A stretch of 64,000 bases of DNA from a virus. Shown piece by piece: positions 43,113 through 51,919 of the stretch. A program made the position numbers and the translations under genes. Every line of letters begins with the position of its first letter. The first letter of the stretch is position 1. The stretch spans positions 1 to 64,000 of IMG/VR virus record IMGVR_UViG_3300029286_000009. One strand, written 5' to 3'. The notes below the pieces were generated by a model. That model was not told where the DNA came from. It did not search any database and worked only from the letters and a program-made list of their open reading frames with translations.

Positions 43113-44045
43113 ATGAAACCTATGATTATCGATTCTTTTTGTTTCTTTGAGCCATACCAAATTGATATGCTACTAATTAAATTCCATGTAGAAGACGCTG
43201 GTGTGGCTGAGTGGGTAATAACGGAGAATACATATTCCTTTAGGGGTGAATATAAGGGACCGCATATCCTTAATCAAATATTACAGAATGATAAACGCTT
43301 CGCCAGGTTTCTGCCTAAAATAAAGGTAATAGAAGTCGAGATTGAACGAAAGTGTACACCAGGAGTTGAGGACTGGGAGATTATATTTCTTCAACGTGAA
43401 ACACAGAAAGAATATTTATACGATAATTACCCGTCTGACAGCTGGTTACTAGTGTCAGACGCAGATGAAATTGTAGATTTTGCTAATCCAGAAAAAGCCA
43501 CGTTAATATATGACGCGATTGAACAGCATTACGGAGAGATAATTCACCCGAACCCATTCTTTTTTGTATATGATTTTGATAATACTTTCCCCACCAGTGA
43601 GTGGTTACTTCTAGTTTTGGTAGAGTTATCTTACTTTAAGAAAAAGGATGTGCGTTTGGAACAGCCGAGAATGGAACGGTTAGTCGGTTATTGCATGCCT
43701 TACGGCTCAACAGCTTACCACTACCATTCATGTATGCGTCCACGACATATATTTAGAAAGCTTTGTACTTATGGACACACAAATTTTGTTAAGGATGATG
43801 TTAACCAATGGCTTTATTATAACCATGGTATGTTTAGGTCTAAACTAGGGGAGAAGATCGAAGCCAAAGGATTTACACTGGATACTGTGAAATTAACAGA
43901 GAAAAATTCACCTTTGTATGTGCGAGAAAGTATAGAGCAGCTCAAGACTAGAAGTGTTGATACAAATTATGTTAAAAATAGGCAAGATTGGTTCGCGGGA
44001 ATTCATACGTTTCCTGACATAGTAGGAGAAGATAGTAATGTATAA
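43113..44045 (+). CDS. Glycosyltransferase family 17-like
   Basis: The N-terminus IIDSFCFFEPYQIDMLLIKF, VITENTYSFRGEYKG and the metal-site motif LLVSDADEIVDF are the family 17 pattern, known from beta-1,4-N-acetylglucosaminyltransferases. YHYHSCMRPRHIFRKL and the Cys/His-rich centre are also family-like. It has 310 residues. The donor could be UDP-GlcNAc by family, but this is inference. It overlaps the TylF-like gene by eight bases, so both probably act on the same glycan. Confidence 0.75.
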   Translation: MKPMIIDSFCFFEPYQIDMLLIKFHVEDAGVAEWVITENTYSFRGEYKGPHILNQILQNDKRFARFLPKIKVIEVEIERKCTPGVEDWEIIFLQRETQKEYLYDNYPSDSWLLVSDADEIVDFANPEKATLIYDAIEQHYGEIIHPNPFFFVYDFDNTFPTSEWLLLVLVELSYFKKKDVRLEQPRMERLVGYCMPYGSTAYHYHSCMRPRHIFRKLCTYGHTNFVKDDVNQWLYYNHGMFRSKLGEKIEAKGFTLDTVKLTEKNSPLYVRESIEQLKTRSVDTNYVKNRQDWFAGIHTFPDIVGEDSNV

Positions 44046-44673
44046 TTTTTTTGACGTGTGCAAGGAGATACAGGGTTATACCTTGATTACTCCTGACCGC
44101 CTATGGGCTTTGTGGTCATGGGTGAACGATACAGTAATGTCTCTGGAGGGAAGCATTGCTGAACTCGGTAGTTACAAGGGCGGATCTGCTAAACTTTTGG
44201 CACGGGCGATAGGTCAAAGCAGGTCACTGCATGTGTTTGATACATTTGAGGGTGTGCCTGCTTCTATGATAGATACAAAAAAAGACTATGTGATGGGGGA
44301 CCATCCCCATCTAAATATTTCATGGGCAGACGGAAAATACGAGGGTGGAGAGTGGGTAGCCGACTATGAGCATGTCAAGTCTTTTCTACAAGATTGTCGC
44401 TGTATTACTCCCCACAAAGGAATAGTGCCAGAGATATTAAAAGAAGTTGAGAACGATAAGTTTTGTTTTGTACATTTAGATATGGATATATATGAGCCTA
44501 CTGTTGCTGCATTAGAATTCTTCTGGACACGCTTGATTTCTAATGGGGTGATTATATGTGACGATTATAGGCATTTACTCGGTGTCACTAATGCTGTGGA
44601 GGAATTTGCAACGAAACAAGGTGTAAAGGTGTTGCCTACTGCTTATATGCAATGTGCCATAAGGAAACCTTAG
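44038..44673 (+). CDS. TylF/MycF-like sugar O-methyltransferase
   Basis: It has 211 residues. The SAM motif SIAELGSYKGGSAKLLARAI is followed by LHVFDTFEGVPAS, the TylF signature. The metal-binding set is VHLDMDIYEPTVAALEFF and IICDDYRH. Enzymes of this family use magnesium and SAM to methylate hydroxyls of deoxysugars (for example macrocin O-methyltransferase), and relatives occur in surface-polysaccharide clusters. It probably methylates a sugar made or transferred by neighbours. It overlaps the family 17 glycosyltransferase gene. Confidence 0.8.
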   Translation: MYNFFDVCKEIQGYTLITPDRLWALWSWVNDTVMSLEGSIAELGSYKGGSAKLLARAIGQSRSLHVFDTFEGVPASMIDTKKDYVMGDHPHLNISWADGKYEGGEWVADYEHVKSFLQDCRCITPHKGIVPEILKEVENDKFCFVHLDMDIYEPTVAALEFFWTRLISNGVIICDDYRHLLGVTNAVEEFATKQGVKVLPTAYMQCAIRKP

Positions 44674-44674
44674 T

Positions 44675-45370
44675 ATGTCTAATTTTTTAAACTATCCAGA
44701 TAAGGATAAACCTATATTATTTTTGCACATACCTAGGACCGGCGGAACCTCATTTAGGTGGATGATGGCGGCACAATACGGCAATGAAAAGATGGGACTT
44801 ATACGTTATGACTATCTTATAGAAGCAGAAGTAATAAGTAGGCAAGAAGATTTTAAGGTTATTACCGGTCATCTTTATATAGATGACGAAGTTGTCCAAA
44901 ACCTCAATGGTACTTACAATAGTATCACTATATTACGCCACCCCCTGTATAGGGCATTGTCTTTTTATCATTATGCTACCAACTGGAAAGGAAATAATGA
45001 ACATGAAGCCATCAAAAGTTACTCTTTAGAAGAGTTTCTAATACACCCCCAATTTAGTAACATGTTGTGCAACCATATTGGCGGTAATAATTCTAATAGC
45101 GTTTATGTAGACGCGTGTAGTAATCTTTCTAGATTAACACTTTTTGGGTTTTATGAACGGTATGCAGAAATGATCGCGATTGCACAGCGGAGGTTTGACT
45201 GGGGTGGTGTGGTCATACGACGAGAAGAACACATAGATGGGGTGTCTACCCCTGAACAACTCTCTAAAGGGTTACTAGACAAGTGGGCGGAATTAAATAA
45301 AATGGATATAGATTTTTATGGATATGCCGTGACTCTCTATGAAGAACGGCGATTGAAGTGGCTGGAATAG
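44675..45370 (+). CDS. PAPS-dependent sulfotransferase-like protein
   Basis: The 231-residue protein carries the 5'-phosphosulfate loop HIPRTGGTSF at residues 18-27. The 3'-phosphate loop is ITILRHPLYRALSFYHY near residue 90, with the conserved Arg and Ser. These are the hallmarks of the sulfotransferase_2 family, which transfers sulfate from PAPS to carbohydrate hydroxyls. The helix ending EEHIDGVSTPEQ follows. AAGGAAA lies before the ATG. The donor PAPS would come from the host. Sulfotransferases are rare in phages, so sulfated decoration of the glycan is worth testing. Confidence 0.7.
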   Translation: MSNFLNYPDKDKPILFLHIPRTGGTSFRWMMAAQYGNEKMGLIRYDYLIEAEVISRQEDFKVITGHLYIDDEVVQNLNGTYNSITILRHPLYRALSFYHYATNWKGNNEHEAIKSYSLEEFLIHPQFSNMLCNHIGGNNSNSVYVDACSNLSRLTLFGFYERYAEMIAIAQRRFDWGGVVIRREEHIDGVSTPEQLSKGLLDKWAELNKMDIDFYGYAVTLYEERRLKWLE

Positions 45371-45383
45371 AATGGAGGAATAA

Positions 45384-46409
45384 ATGAATGTAATTGTTAC
45401 AGGAGGAGCAGGATTCGTTGGTAGCACGTTAGTAGGTAAACTATTAGATTGGATTGACTATAATAAGTATGGTATAGAGGAGTGTTTCCCAATTACAGAT
45501 GGGGTTGTGACTCACCTAGATTTACGAGATTACAGAGTAGTGGATAAACTTGTAGTGGTAGACTCGTTAGTCTTTAATCAAAATAGTTTAGGCCAATACA
45601 TGGCTGATGACAGATTTGAGTTCATTCATGGGGATGTGACAGACTTTAGTTTGATGAAACCCTTGTATGAGGAAGCAGATGTTATTATTCCTCTTTCTGC
45701 GATAGTGGGCTTTCCGGCGTGTGCAAAACACCCCGAGTTAGCGTGGAAGATAAATTATAAATCCGTAGTGGAGATGTTAAATTACGTTGGCAACAACAAA
45801 CTTATCGTTTTTCCTTGCACGAACTCTGGCTATGGTGTTTATCCAGATGGTAGATACGTGACAGAAGAAGACCCACTCAATCCCATATCAGTGTATGGCA
45901 AATCAAAGGTTGCTGCAGAAAAGGAGGTGTTACAGAATTTAGGGGTTTCGTTAAGATTAGCTACAGTTATGGGCTGGAGCTATTTTATGCGGGTGGGGCT
46001 CCTGGTAAATACGTTTTGTTGGCAAGCGGCACGACACAGAAATATTGTGCTTTATCAGAAGCAGAACAAAAGAAATTATATCCACGTGGAAGATGCGTGC
46101 CAGGCATTTTTGCTAGCTATAGAAAAGTATGACCAAATGAAGGGACAGGCTTATAACGTGGGGTTATCAACAGCCAATATAAATAAGGAGCAACTTGCTC
46201 AGAAGATTGCTAAGTATACCGAATTACATATTTTAGAAGCACCACTAATGGAAGATCCCGACCGGCGTGACTACCTTGTTTCTAATGCAAAGATAGAGGC
46301 ACTGGGTTTTAAACCTACGTGGACGTTAGACGCAACAATTAAACAACTATTGAAATTTTACGGCAGCATTTCTGAGCATTCGGCAAATGTTTATTTTGGA
46401 ACAACATAA
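45384..46409 (+). CDS. NAD-dependent nucleotide-sugar epimerase/dehydratase (extended SDR)
   Basis: AGAATGGAGGAATAA precedes the ATG. The Rossmann motif MNVIVTGGAGFVGSTLVG starts the protein. The active-site pattern is CTNSGYGVY followed by SVYGKSKVAAEKEV, so Tyr and Lys are present. NYIHVEDACQAFLLA and AYNVGLSTANINKEQLA are the family C-terminal segments. It has 341 residues. Substrate choice cannot be read from the sequence; UDP-hexose 4-epimerases, GDP-sugar 4,6-dehydratases and related enzymes share this pattern. It would prepare a donor sugar for the local transferases. Confidence 0.8.
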   Translation: MNVIVTGGAGFVGSTLVGKLLDWIDYNKYGIEECFPITDGVVTHLDLRDYRVVDKLVVVDSLVFNQNSLGQYMADDRFEFIHGDVTDFSLMKPLYEEADVIIPLSAIVGFPACAKHPELAWKINYKSVVEMLNYVGNNKLIVFPCTNSGYGVYPDGRYVTEEDPLNPISVYGKSKVAAEKEVLQNLGVSLRLATVMGWSYFMRVGLLVNTFCWQAARHRNIVLYQKQNKRNYIHVEDACQAFLLAIEKYDQMKGQAYNVGLSTANINKEQLAQKIAKYTELHILEAPLMEDPDRRDYLVSNAKIEALGFKPTWTLDATIKQLLKFYGSISEHSANVYFGTT

Positions 46410-46420
46410 GGAGATCTAAA

Positions 46421-46669
46421 ATGCAAGTTCCTTGCGATTTCAAAGAAAATAGGTGGATTAACTACCGTGGTTTAGTTAATTTACTCGACCTTGACAATAT
46501 AATTTGTTGCTACGGGGATCGGCTGCGTACAGTTAGCACTGATGCTTGTTTAACCTGCGAAAATTTACAATGGTCTTCCACGTCTTTCACTGATTACCTG
46601 CCCACTGCATCATCAGAGGGTTGCAGTGGTGGTTGCCATAGTTGCGGGGAGGATACATGCGACAGGTAG
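46421..46669 (+). CDS. Small Cys-rich unknown protein, 82 aa
   Basis: AAGGAGATCTAA precedes the ATG. The protein has eleven cysteines, including NIICCYGD, DACLTCENL and a C-terminal cluster CSGGCHSCGEDTC. Metal binding is plausible. I recognise no family. It overlaps the next gene by 13 bases and sits between two sugar-nucleotide SDR genes. Confidence 0.5.
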   Translation: MQVPCDFKENRWINYRGLVNLLDLDNIICCYGDRLRTVSTDACLTCENLQWSSTSFTDYLPTASSEGCSGGCHSCGEDTCDR

Positions 46670-46902
46670 ATCAGAATGTTAGCATTAGAATCATAGAAAA
46701 TACAAAGCTTACTTGTCTAACTTGTTTAGGCGGGGTGCTATTAGAGAATGAGTTGATTGGTCAGGTAGTAATTTGTCACCAGAACACAGAGGATGTGACA
46801 AAAAATATAAATGCATTTTGTTTACAGGGTATGTGGCTTGTAGAAGGGAAAGCCCGTGAGTTTAAGGAGGCGTTCAATACGCTTTACAAGGAGGAGAAGT
46901 AA
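46657..46902 (+). CDS. Small unknown protein, 81 aa
   Basis: ATG 46657 has GGGGAGG just upstream, inside the end of the preceding gene; an upstream start at 46642 overlaps that site. The protein has LTCLTCLGGVLLENELIG and two further cysteines, with a helical C-terminus (KAREFKEAFNTLYKEEK). I recognise no family. The TAA overlaps the next ATG (TAATG). Confidence 0.45.
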   Translation: MRQVDQNVSIRIIENTKLTCLTCLGGVLLENELIGQVVICHQNTEDVTKNINAFCLQGMWLVEGKAREFKEAFNTLYKEEK

Positions 46903-47903
46903 TGCAGTTAGGTGAGAAAAGAGGTATAGGCTATTTCCCCAGGATATTGATATTAGGCGACACCGGCTTCCTTGGAAGCCATCTACTCCCTGCACTACGG
47001 GAGCACTATAAGAATGCGGATATAGTATGCTCCCAGGGTACCAAATTTTTTGATTTGACACAACAAAATCACACAAAGACACTGTTTGCATCTATCGTAA
47101 ATAATCATGGTCCAATACATATTGTAATAAATTTGGCGGCATTAAGTGGTGGCATGTTTTCCAATATGGAGAAGCAAGCTACTTATTGGTATGTGAATAA
47201 TACTATTATTACTAATGTCATAGACCAGTGTGCTCTGCATAAGGTGCAGAAGTTAATCACACCAATTGGTGGGTGTAGTTATCCAAATGTAGCTTCTGGC
47301 GGGATTTTTAGGGAGCAAGACATTTGGTCGGGGTTTCCTAACAAGAACTCCTTTGGTTATTCTATGGCTAAGAAGCAGGCTATCGTGGCGGGCATGGCTT
47401 ACGAGGAGCAATTCGGGCTCAAATCTCATGTGCTCATTCCTACTAATCCGATTGGTCCGTGGGATAATTGTACGGATGAAGATGCACACGTGCCTATGGC
47501 TTTGATTAAACGATTTGTAGAGGCTAAGAATGAGGGATATTCTTCAGTTACTGTGCTAGGAAATGGAAAACCTGAACGAGATTTTCTGTACATCGGAGAC
47601 ATAGTTAAAGTGTTTCCAGCATTTATAAGCTATGGCGAGGGTGTTGGCCCAACTAATATTTCTAGTGGTGAGGCTACTACTATTGCTGAGCTAGCAGAAA
47701 CTATTGCACATGTAGTTGGGTTTACTGGAAAGATTCTCTATGATGCTAGTAAGCCTAATGGTCAGCAGAGGAAGATTTTGGACAACACAAGGCTGAGGTC
47801 ATTCTTGCAGGAGTGTGATATTGCGTGGGAACCTACACCACTAGAAGAATCAATAGGACTCACGGTGGATTGGTATGAGCAAAGAGTCGCGAAAAAGAAA
47901 TAA
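46902..47903 (+). CDS. GDP-L-fucose synthase-like reductase/epimerase
   Basis: The Rossmann motif ILILGDTGFLGSHLLPAL opens the protein. The family signature segments follow: LAALSGGMFSNMEK, TPIGGCSYP (matching the SSCIYP segment with its catalytic Cys), FGYSMAKKQAI (Tyr and Lys) and LIPTNPIGPWDN. PERDFLYIGDIVKVF and ISSGEATTIAELAET complete it. Family members act on GDP-4-keto-6-deoxymannose, and relatives act on GDP-4-keto-heptoses. Since GDP-heptose genes lie at 54038-56366, it may remodel GDP-heptose instead. It has 333 residues, close to the usual 310-320. A 4,6-dehydratase partner would be one of the other SDRs or a host enzyme. Confidence 0.8.
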   Translation: MQLGEKRGIGYFPRILILGDTGFLGSHLLPALREHYKNADIVCSQGTKFFDLTQQNHTKTLFASIVNNHGPIHIVINLAALSGGMFSNMEKQATYWYVNNTIITNVIDQCALHKVQKLITPIGGCSYPNVASGGIFREQDIWSGFPNKNSFGYSMAKKQAIVAGMAYEEQFGLKSHVLIPTNPIGPWDNCTDEDAHVPMALIKRFVEAKNEGYSSVTVLGNGKPERDFLYIGDIVKVFPAFISYGEGVGPTNISSGEATTIAELAETIAHVVGFTGKILYDASKPNGQQRKILDNTRLRSFLQECDIAWEPTPLEESIGLTVDWYEQRVAKKK

Positions 47904-50265
47904 GGTAACAACACCAGAGTTACCTAACTTTAAAGAAGCTTTCGCAGATAGTGCACAAAAACAGTTTGATGCATTTGTAAAGAGCGGGGAGTGTCTGGTT
48001 TTTCCAGTTACTCCCTGCCCTGTAGTTAGTATAGTGATTGTAACTTACAAACGCACAGCATTGGAATTTTTATGTTTACTTTCCATATTACGTTGGGCTT
48101 CTGGTGTTTGTTATGAGGTTATACTTTCCAACAATGGCAATACAGAAGATAACAAATATTTGATGGAGCATCTTAAGAACATTACGGTTCTAAGCCACGA
48201 AGAGAACTTGGGATTTGTGGAGGGAGTGAATAAGGGGGCAGCGGTGGCCAGAGGAGACTACCTTCTTTTACTTAATGATGATGCTCTGTTGTCATATCAA
48301 ACTCTTGAGAGTCTCCTAGAAGTTCTCCAAGGACAGCAGCAAGTTGGAGTCGTTGGGGCACAAATTCGGACGTTAGATAATCATATACAGGATGCGGGTG
48401 GAATTCTCTGGAACAATGGGGTGGCAGCTGAATACAGTAAAGGTAGGAATCCTGATATAGGTGATGTGAATTACCAAAGAGAAGTTGATTATGTATCGGG
48501 TGCATGTTTGATGACACGTACCAAGCTCTTCAAGGGCATGGGTGGGTTTGATGAAGTTTTTTCCCCTGGTTATTGCGAGGAGTCTGACTACTGTTGCAGG
48601 TTACGTAAAGCAGGATTTAAGATTATCTATCAGCCTAAAGCACACCTAATTCATTATGAATATGGGAGTAGTGATCCGGAATACGTGAATCGTTTAGTAG
48701 AGGTGCATACAGCTATGTTGGTGAATAAACACAAGGATTTGTTTGCAACACAAAGTTTTCATCCCACGACACCAGTGGCTTACGCCCGAACCACTACACG
48801 CTGCTGCGGGCGGGTATTAATAGTAGAAGACTTTGTTCCGCATTCTTACTATCGCTCCGAGATAGCTACTTTCATCAATAATTTACGAAGAAGAGGTTTC
48901 TTTGTTACTTATTACCCAAGATTTTCTGGGGTAGATGATTGGCAATCCGTATATGAACTTCTTGATGAAGATGTAGAAGTAATGTTGTTTGAATCTATTG
49001 ATGAGTTGCCACGGATGTTATCCGAACGCCCTCGCTTTTATGATTATTTTATATCATCCTCTTTCTCTTTTGATAGTTTACGAAGTAAGCATGCCGATCC
49101 CCTAATAGGGAAGAGGGTTATTGAGGGGAGACCATTAGATAACGAGCTCCTTAGCTATATGACTAATAAGAGGTTGTTGTGGATAGATTGGCACATACCT
49201 GAGCCGGATACCAATGCTGGTGATTATGCAGTTTACTCATATTGTAATGCTTTTAAGGATTTAGGATATAATATTTGTTATGTACCGAATGACCCGGCTT
49301 TTAGGAAACAGGACTCTTCTTACATAGAAAGATTTAGACAAGAGGAGTGGGAGATTTGGGATTTCCCATGGTCTTTTGAACAGACCATTGCGGATTTGGG
49401 GCATACGATAGACTTAGTTGTGGTTGCTCGTCCTCTAGCTATTAACTATATCGATAAAATAAGAGCATGGTCTCACGCACCGATCATTTATTATTGCCAT
49501 GACCTACACTATTTGCGGGAACAGCGTCGTGCACAACAAAATTTTGGTAAGATAGACATAGAGCAAATTGAGCAGTTACGGTTGCTAGAATATTCTATTA
49601 TTCAGAAGTGCGACTTAACTGTTACGGTAAGCCAGTTTGAAAAAGAAGAGCTATCGCGAGAATTACCACAGGCAGAAGTATCTGTATGGCCTTGGTTTGC
49701 TCCTCCTAAGGTTACAATGCGAAGCTATCCAACTTCACCTAAGTATATAGATTTTATCGGGGGCATGCAGCACACTCCCAACCAAGATGCTATTAAATGG
49801 TTTGTCTACGATATATTACCTAGGATAAGGAAAGTGTTACCTGATGTGCAGTTTAATATCATTGGGAGTGGGGTGCCAGAAGACATTCAGAAGCTACATC
49901 ATAAGGACAATATAAATGTACTTGGACATGTGAAAGAGCCCTCTCCTTTTTTCTTAGCTGATACAGTTCTAGTTGCCCCCATGCGCTTTGGGGCGGGACT
50001 TAAAGGTAAGATTGCCATGGCTATGCAACATGGGTTACCAGTAATTACAACTACGATTGGTGCAGAGGGCATGGGTCTGACAAACTTTAAGAACGTTAGG
50101 GTTGTTGACGACCCCCAACAGTTTGCTGAGGCTGTAATAGAGGTTATGCAGGAGCCGATGATTTGGGAAGAGTTATCTCGTAACTCTCTAGAGTATGCAA
50201 GGAAACATTGGTCTTTAGAATCGGTGCAAAATCAATTGGGGGTTGACATAAAATGTATAAGTTAA
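47875..50265 (+). CDS. Bifunctional glycosyltransferase, GT2 plus GT4 domains
   Basis: The ATG lies 29 bases inside the preceding gene, with GGTGG upstream. The protein has 796 residues. Residues about 48-280 are a GT2 domain: VSIVIVTYKRTALEFL, the metal strand DYLLLLNDDALLS, and GGFDEVFSPGYCEESDYCCR with catalytic acids, close to rhamnosyltransferases. Residues about 310-800 are a GT-B unit: RVLIVEDFVPHSYYRSE, DLTVTVSQFEKEELS and a final domain IDFIGGMQHTPNQDA with ADTVLVAPMRFGAGLKGKIA and HGLPVITT. Such fusions add two sugars in sequence in O-antigen and capsule systems. Confidence 0.85.
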   Translation: MSKESRKRNKVTTPELPNFKEAFADSAQKQFDAFVKSGECLVFPVTPCPVVSIVIVTYKRTALEFLCLLSILRWASGVCYEVILSNNGNTEDNKYLMEHLKNITVLSHEENLGFVEGVNKGAAVARGDYLLLLNDDALLSYQTLESLLEVLQGQQQVGVVGAQIRTLDNHIQDAGGILWNNGVAAEYSKGRNPDIGDVNYQREVDYVSGACLMTRTKLFKGMGGFDEVFSPGYCEESDYCCRLRKAGFKIIYQPKAHLIHYEYGSSDPEYVNRLVEVHTAMLVNKHKDLFATQSFHPTTPVAYARTTTRCCGRVLIVEDFVPHSYYRSEIATFINNLRRRGFFVTYYPRFSGVDDWQSVYELLDEDVEVMLFESIDELPRMLSERPRFYDYFISSSFSFDSLRSKHADPLIGKRVIEGRPLDNELLSYMTNKRLLWIDWHIPEPDTNAGDYAVYSYCNAFKDLGYNICYVPNDPAFRKQDSSYIERFRQEEWEIWDFPWSFEQTIADLGHTIDLVVVARPLAINYIDKIRAWSHAPIIYYCHDLHYLREQRRAQQNFGKIDIEQIEQLRLLEYSIIQKCDLTVTVSQFEKEELSRELPQAEVSVWPWFAPPKVTMRSYPTSPKYIDFIGGMQHTPNQDAIKWFVYDILPRIRKVLPDVQFNIIGSGVPEDIQKLHHKDNINVLGHVKEPSPFFLADTVLVAPMRFGAGLKGKIAMAMQHGLPVITTTIGAEGMGLTNFKNVRVVDDPQQFAEAVIEVMQEPMIWEELSRNSLEYARKHWSLESVQNQLGVDIKCIS

Positions 50266-50837
50266 ACTGGAAAACAATTTTGAGGGCCTTGTCACCTGGG
50301 CAGCGTTCCGAAGACGTACCTTTTGATGAGCATGAGGCTTTGGAAGAGTGGGCAAAGCAGGCAGCAGATACATTTGGGGAAGGATCATTGGCACTGGAGA
50401 TAGGTGCTTATAAGGGGGCATCCACCGCGATTTTGGCACAGTTCTTTAAAGTTATTACTATAGATTTGTGGTATCCTTTAGAGAATTATGCGTATGAAAC
50501 AATGGGCGACAATTTCTCCGATTTTATGGATACCTACAAGAAGTTTGATCTCAGAGGCAGGGTGTTTCCATTGTTGGGTACCAGTGAAACTTTAACAGGT
50601 ATACTTCCTAAATTGTTTACTAAATTTTGTTTTGTTGACGGCGACCACAGTTACGAGGGCGCGAAGTCTGACTTGTATTTTTGTGATTATCATCTGGCAG
50701 ACCGGGGTTATTTAGTAGTGCATGATTATCCACGTGCGGGGACTGTTGAGCGTGCAGTAGACGAATTTGTGCAAGATAAGTCGTATGATAAGTGGGGCTG
50801 TGTGTCGGATGGTATAGTAGCTCTCAGAAAAAAATAA
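50253..50837 (+). CDS. Class I SAM-dependent methyltransferase
   Basis: It has 194 residues. The SAM motif LALEIGAYKGASTAILAQF, the strand VITIDLWYPLENY, then FCFVDGDHSYEGAKSDLYF and GYLVVHDYPRAGTVERAV give the full Rossmann core with metal-type Asp and His. The nearest named group is methyltransferase family 24-like, often in glycan loci. The N-terminal 35 residues are helical. It overlaps the bifunctional glycosyltransferase gene by 13 bases. The acceptor is unknown. Confidence 0.7.
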   Translation: MYKLNWKTILRALSPGQRSEDVPFDEHEALEEWAKQAADTFGEGSLALEIGAYKGASTAILAQFFKVITIDLWYPLENYAYETMGDNFSDFMDTYKKFDLRGRVFPLLGTSETLTGILPKLFTKFCFVDGDHSYEGAKSDLYFCDYHLADRGYLVVHDYPRAGTVERAVDEFVQDKSYDKWGCVSDGIVALRKK

Positions 50838-50854
50838 TAACCTGGCGAACATTT

Positions 50855-50866
50855 GGGTACTATATT
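50855..50866 (+). promoter_or_regulatory. Promoter motif GGGTACTATATT
   Basis: This copy of the GGGTACTATA motif is preceded by ATTT and followed by TACAGTAGGAGG. The -10 is TATATT at 50861-50866. Transcription would begin near 50873, within or just before the Shine-Dalgarno AGGAGGG of the gene at 50883, giving a leader of only about ten bases. It lies in a 45-base gap, one of the few in the glycan island. Confidence 0.5.
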
Positions 50867-50882
50867 TACAGTAGGAGGGTAT

Positions 50883-51077
50883 ATGCAACGCGAAAGTAAT
50901 GCACAAGTTAAACAGATGCAGGCGATGTTGGGGAAGTGTCTCAATGAAATATCTGAACTCAAACGCCGAGTTGGCACATTGGAGGACAAGGTATCTAAAA
51001 TGCCCAATACTGCATCAATCACTGCCAATCCAGTTGAAGGTATTTATGGTTCCATGGTGATAGGAGAACAAGGGTGA
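50883..51077 (+). CDS. Small coiled-coil protein, 64 aa
   Basis: ATG 50883 has GTAGGAGGG four bases upstream; the in-frame TTG at 50853 lies inside the promoter motif and is rejected. Residues about 5-42 form an amphipathic helix (VKQMQAMLGKCLNEISELKR followed by VGTLEDKV), a probable coiled coil. The C-terminus is Gly/Pro-containing. I recognise no family. The stop TGA overlaps the GTG start of the next gene. Confidence 0.5.
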   Translation: MQRESNAQVKQMQAMLGKCLNEISELKRRVGTLEDKVSKMPNTASITANPVEGIYGSMVIGEQG

Positions 51078-51919
51078 TTGCTATTGTAGGTTATAAAGGC
51101 TTCATAGGCTCAACTTTATATCGTTATGCTCAAGAGCACATCACAGAAGAGGTGATAGGTGTTGATGTAGACAATTACAAACAGTGGGCAAAGGACTATC
51201 TTGGCTGGAGCACGCTAGTATGGGCGGCGGGGATGTCTTCAAAACCAAAGTGTAATGAGAACAAGGGCGAATGTTGGAAAGCGAACGTAGATGATTTAAG
51301 AGATGCTCTTAATGATTTTAATCCTCACAAAGTTGTGTATATCAGTTCCTATGATGTGTATGCTCCAGACTTGGAGCACCCCTCAGAGGAAGATACCGAC
51401 CCTTTTTCTGACGAGTATGTATCCAAACTTTCTTGGTATGGACGAACTAAGTTGGCGGGTGAACAGGTTGTAAAATTATGGGCAGAAGATTACCGTAAGA
51501 AATATCTCATAACTAGATGCAATGGGTTTACAGGAGCCGGTCTTAAAAAGAATGTAGTGTATGATTTGAAACAGCTTCCCCCCAAATTGTATGTAGCTTG
51601 GGATTCTAGATTTCAGTATCTACACACAGATCGATTTGCTCAAATTCTTCTAAATCTGTCTTCTACCTATAGTAATGAAGTGTTTAACGTGACAGCTATA
51701 GATTGTGTTACCCCCCTAGAAATACGTGATATGCTAGATGTGTTTGTTCCGGTGTGTACACCCCCTATCACTGAACTACCGAGGATAAACGCTGTCATGG
51801 ACACCATGAAGATGGGAATAGCACTAACCAAAATGGGTATGCAATTACCGTTATGCAAGGAGGCAATAAAAAATTGGAACCAATCTATTTTTCTAGAGGA
51901 TTTAGGTACCGTTGTGTAA
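51074..51919 (+). CDS. NAD-dependent sugar-nucleotide epimerase/reductase (SDR)
   Basis: The GTG start overlaps the previous TGA. The Rossmann motif is AIVGYKGFIGSTLYRY. VVYISSYDVYAPD supplies the Ser/Thr segment, and WYGRTKLAGEQV the Tyr and Lys. EVFNVTAIDCVTPLEIRDML is the C-terminal substrate segment. It has 281 residues, shorter than full epimerases (310-340), which fits RmlD-like reductases. The substrate is unknown, but it lies among the other sugar-donor enzymes. Confidence 0.7.
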   Translation: MIAIVGYKGFIGSTLYRYAQEHITEEVIGVDVDNYKQWAKDYLGWSTLVWAAGMSSKPKCNENKGECWKANVDDLRDALNDFNPHKVVYISSYDVYAPDLEHPSEEDTDPFSDEYVSKLSWYGRTKLAGEQVVKLWAEDYRKKYLITRCNGFTGAGLKKNVVYDLKQLPPKLYVAWDSRFQYLHTDRFAQILLNLSSTYSNEVFNVTAIDCVTPLEIRDMLDVFVPVCTPPITELPRINAVMDTMKMGIALTKMGMQLPLCKEAIKNWNQSIFLEDLGTVV

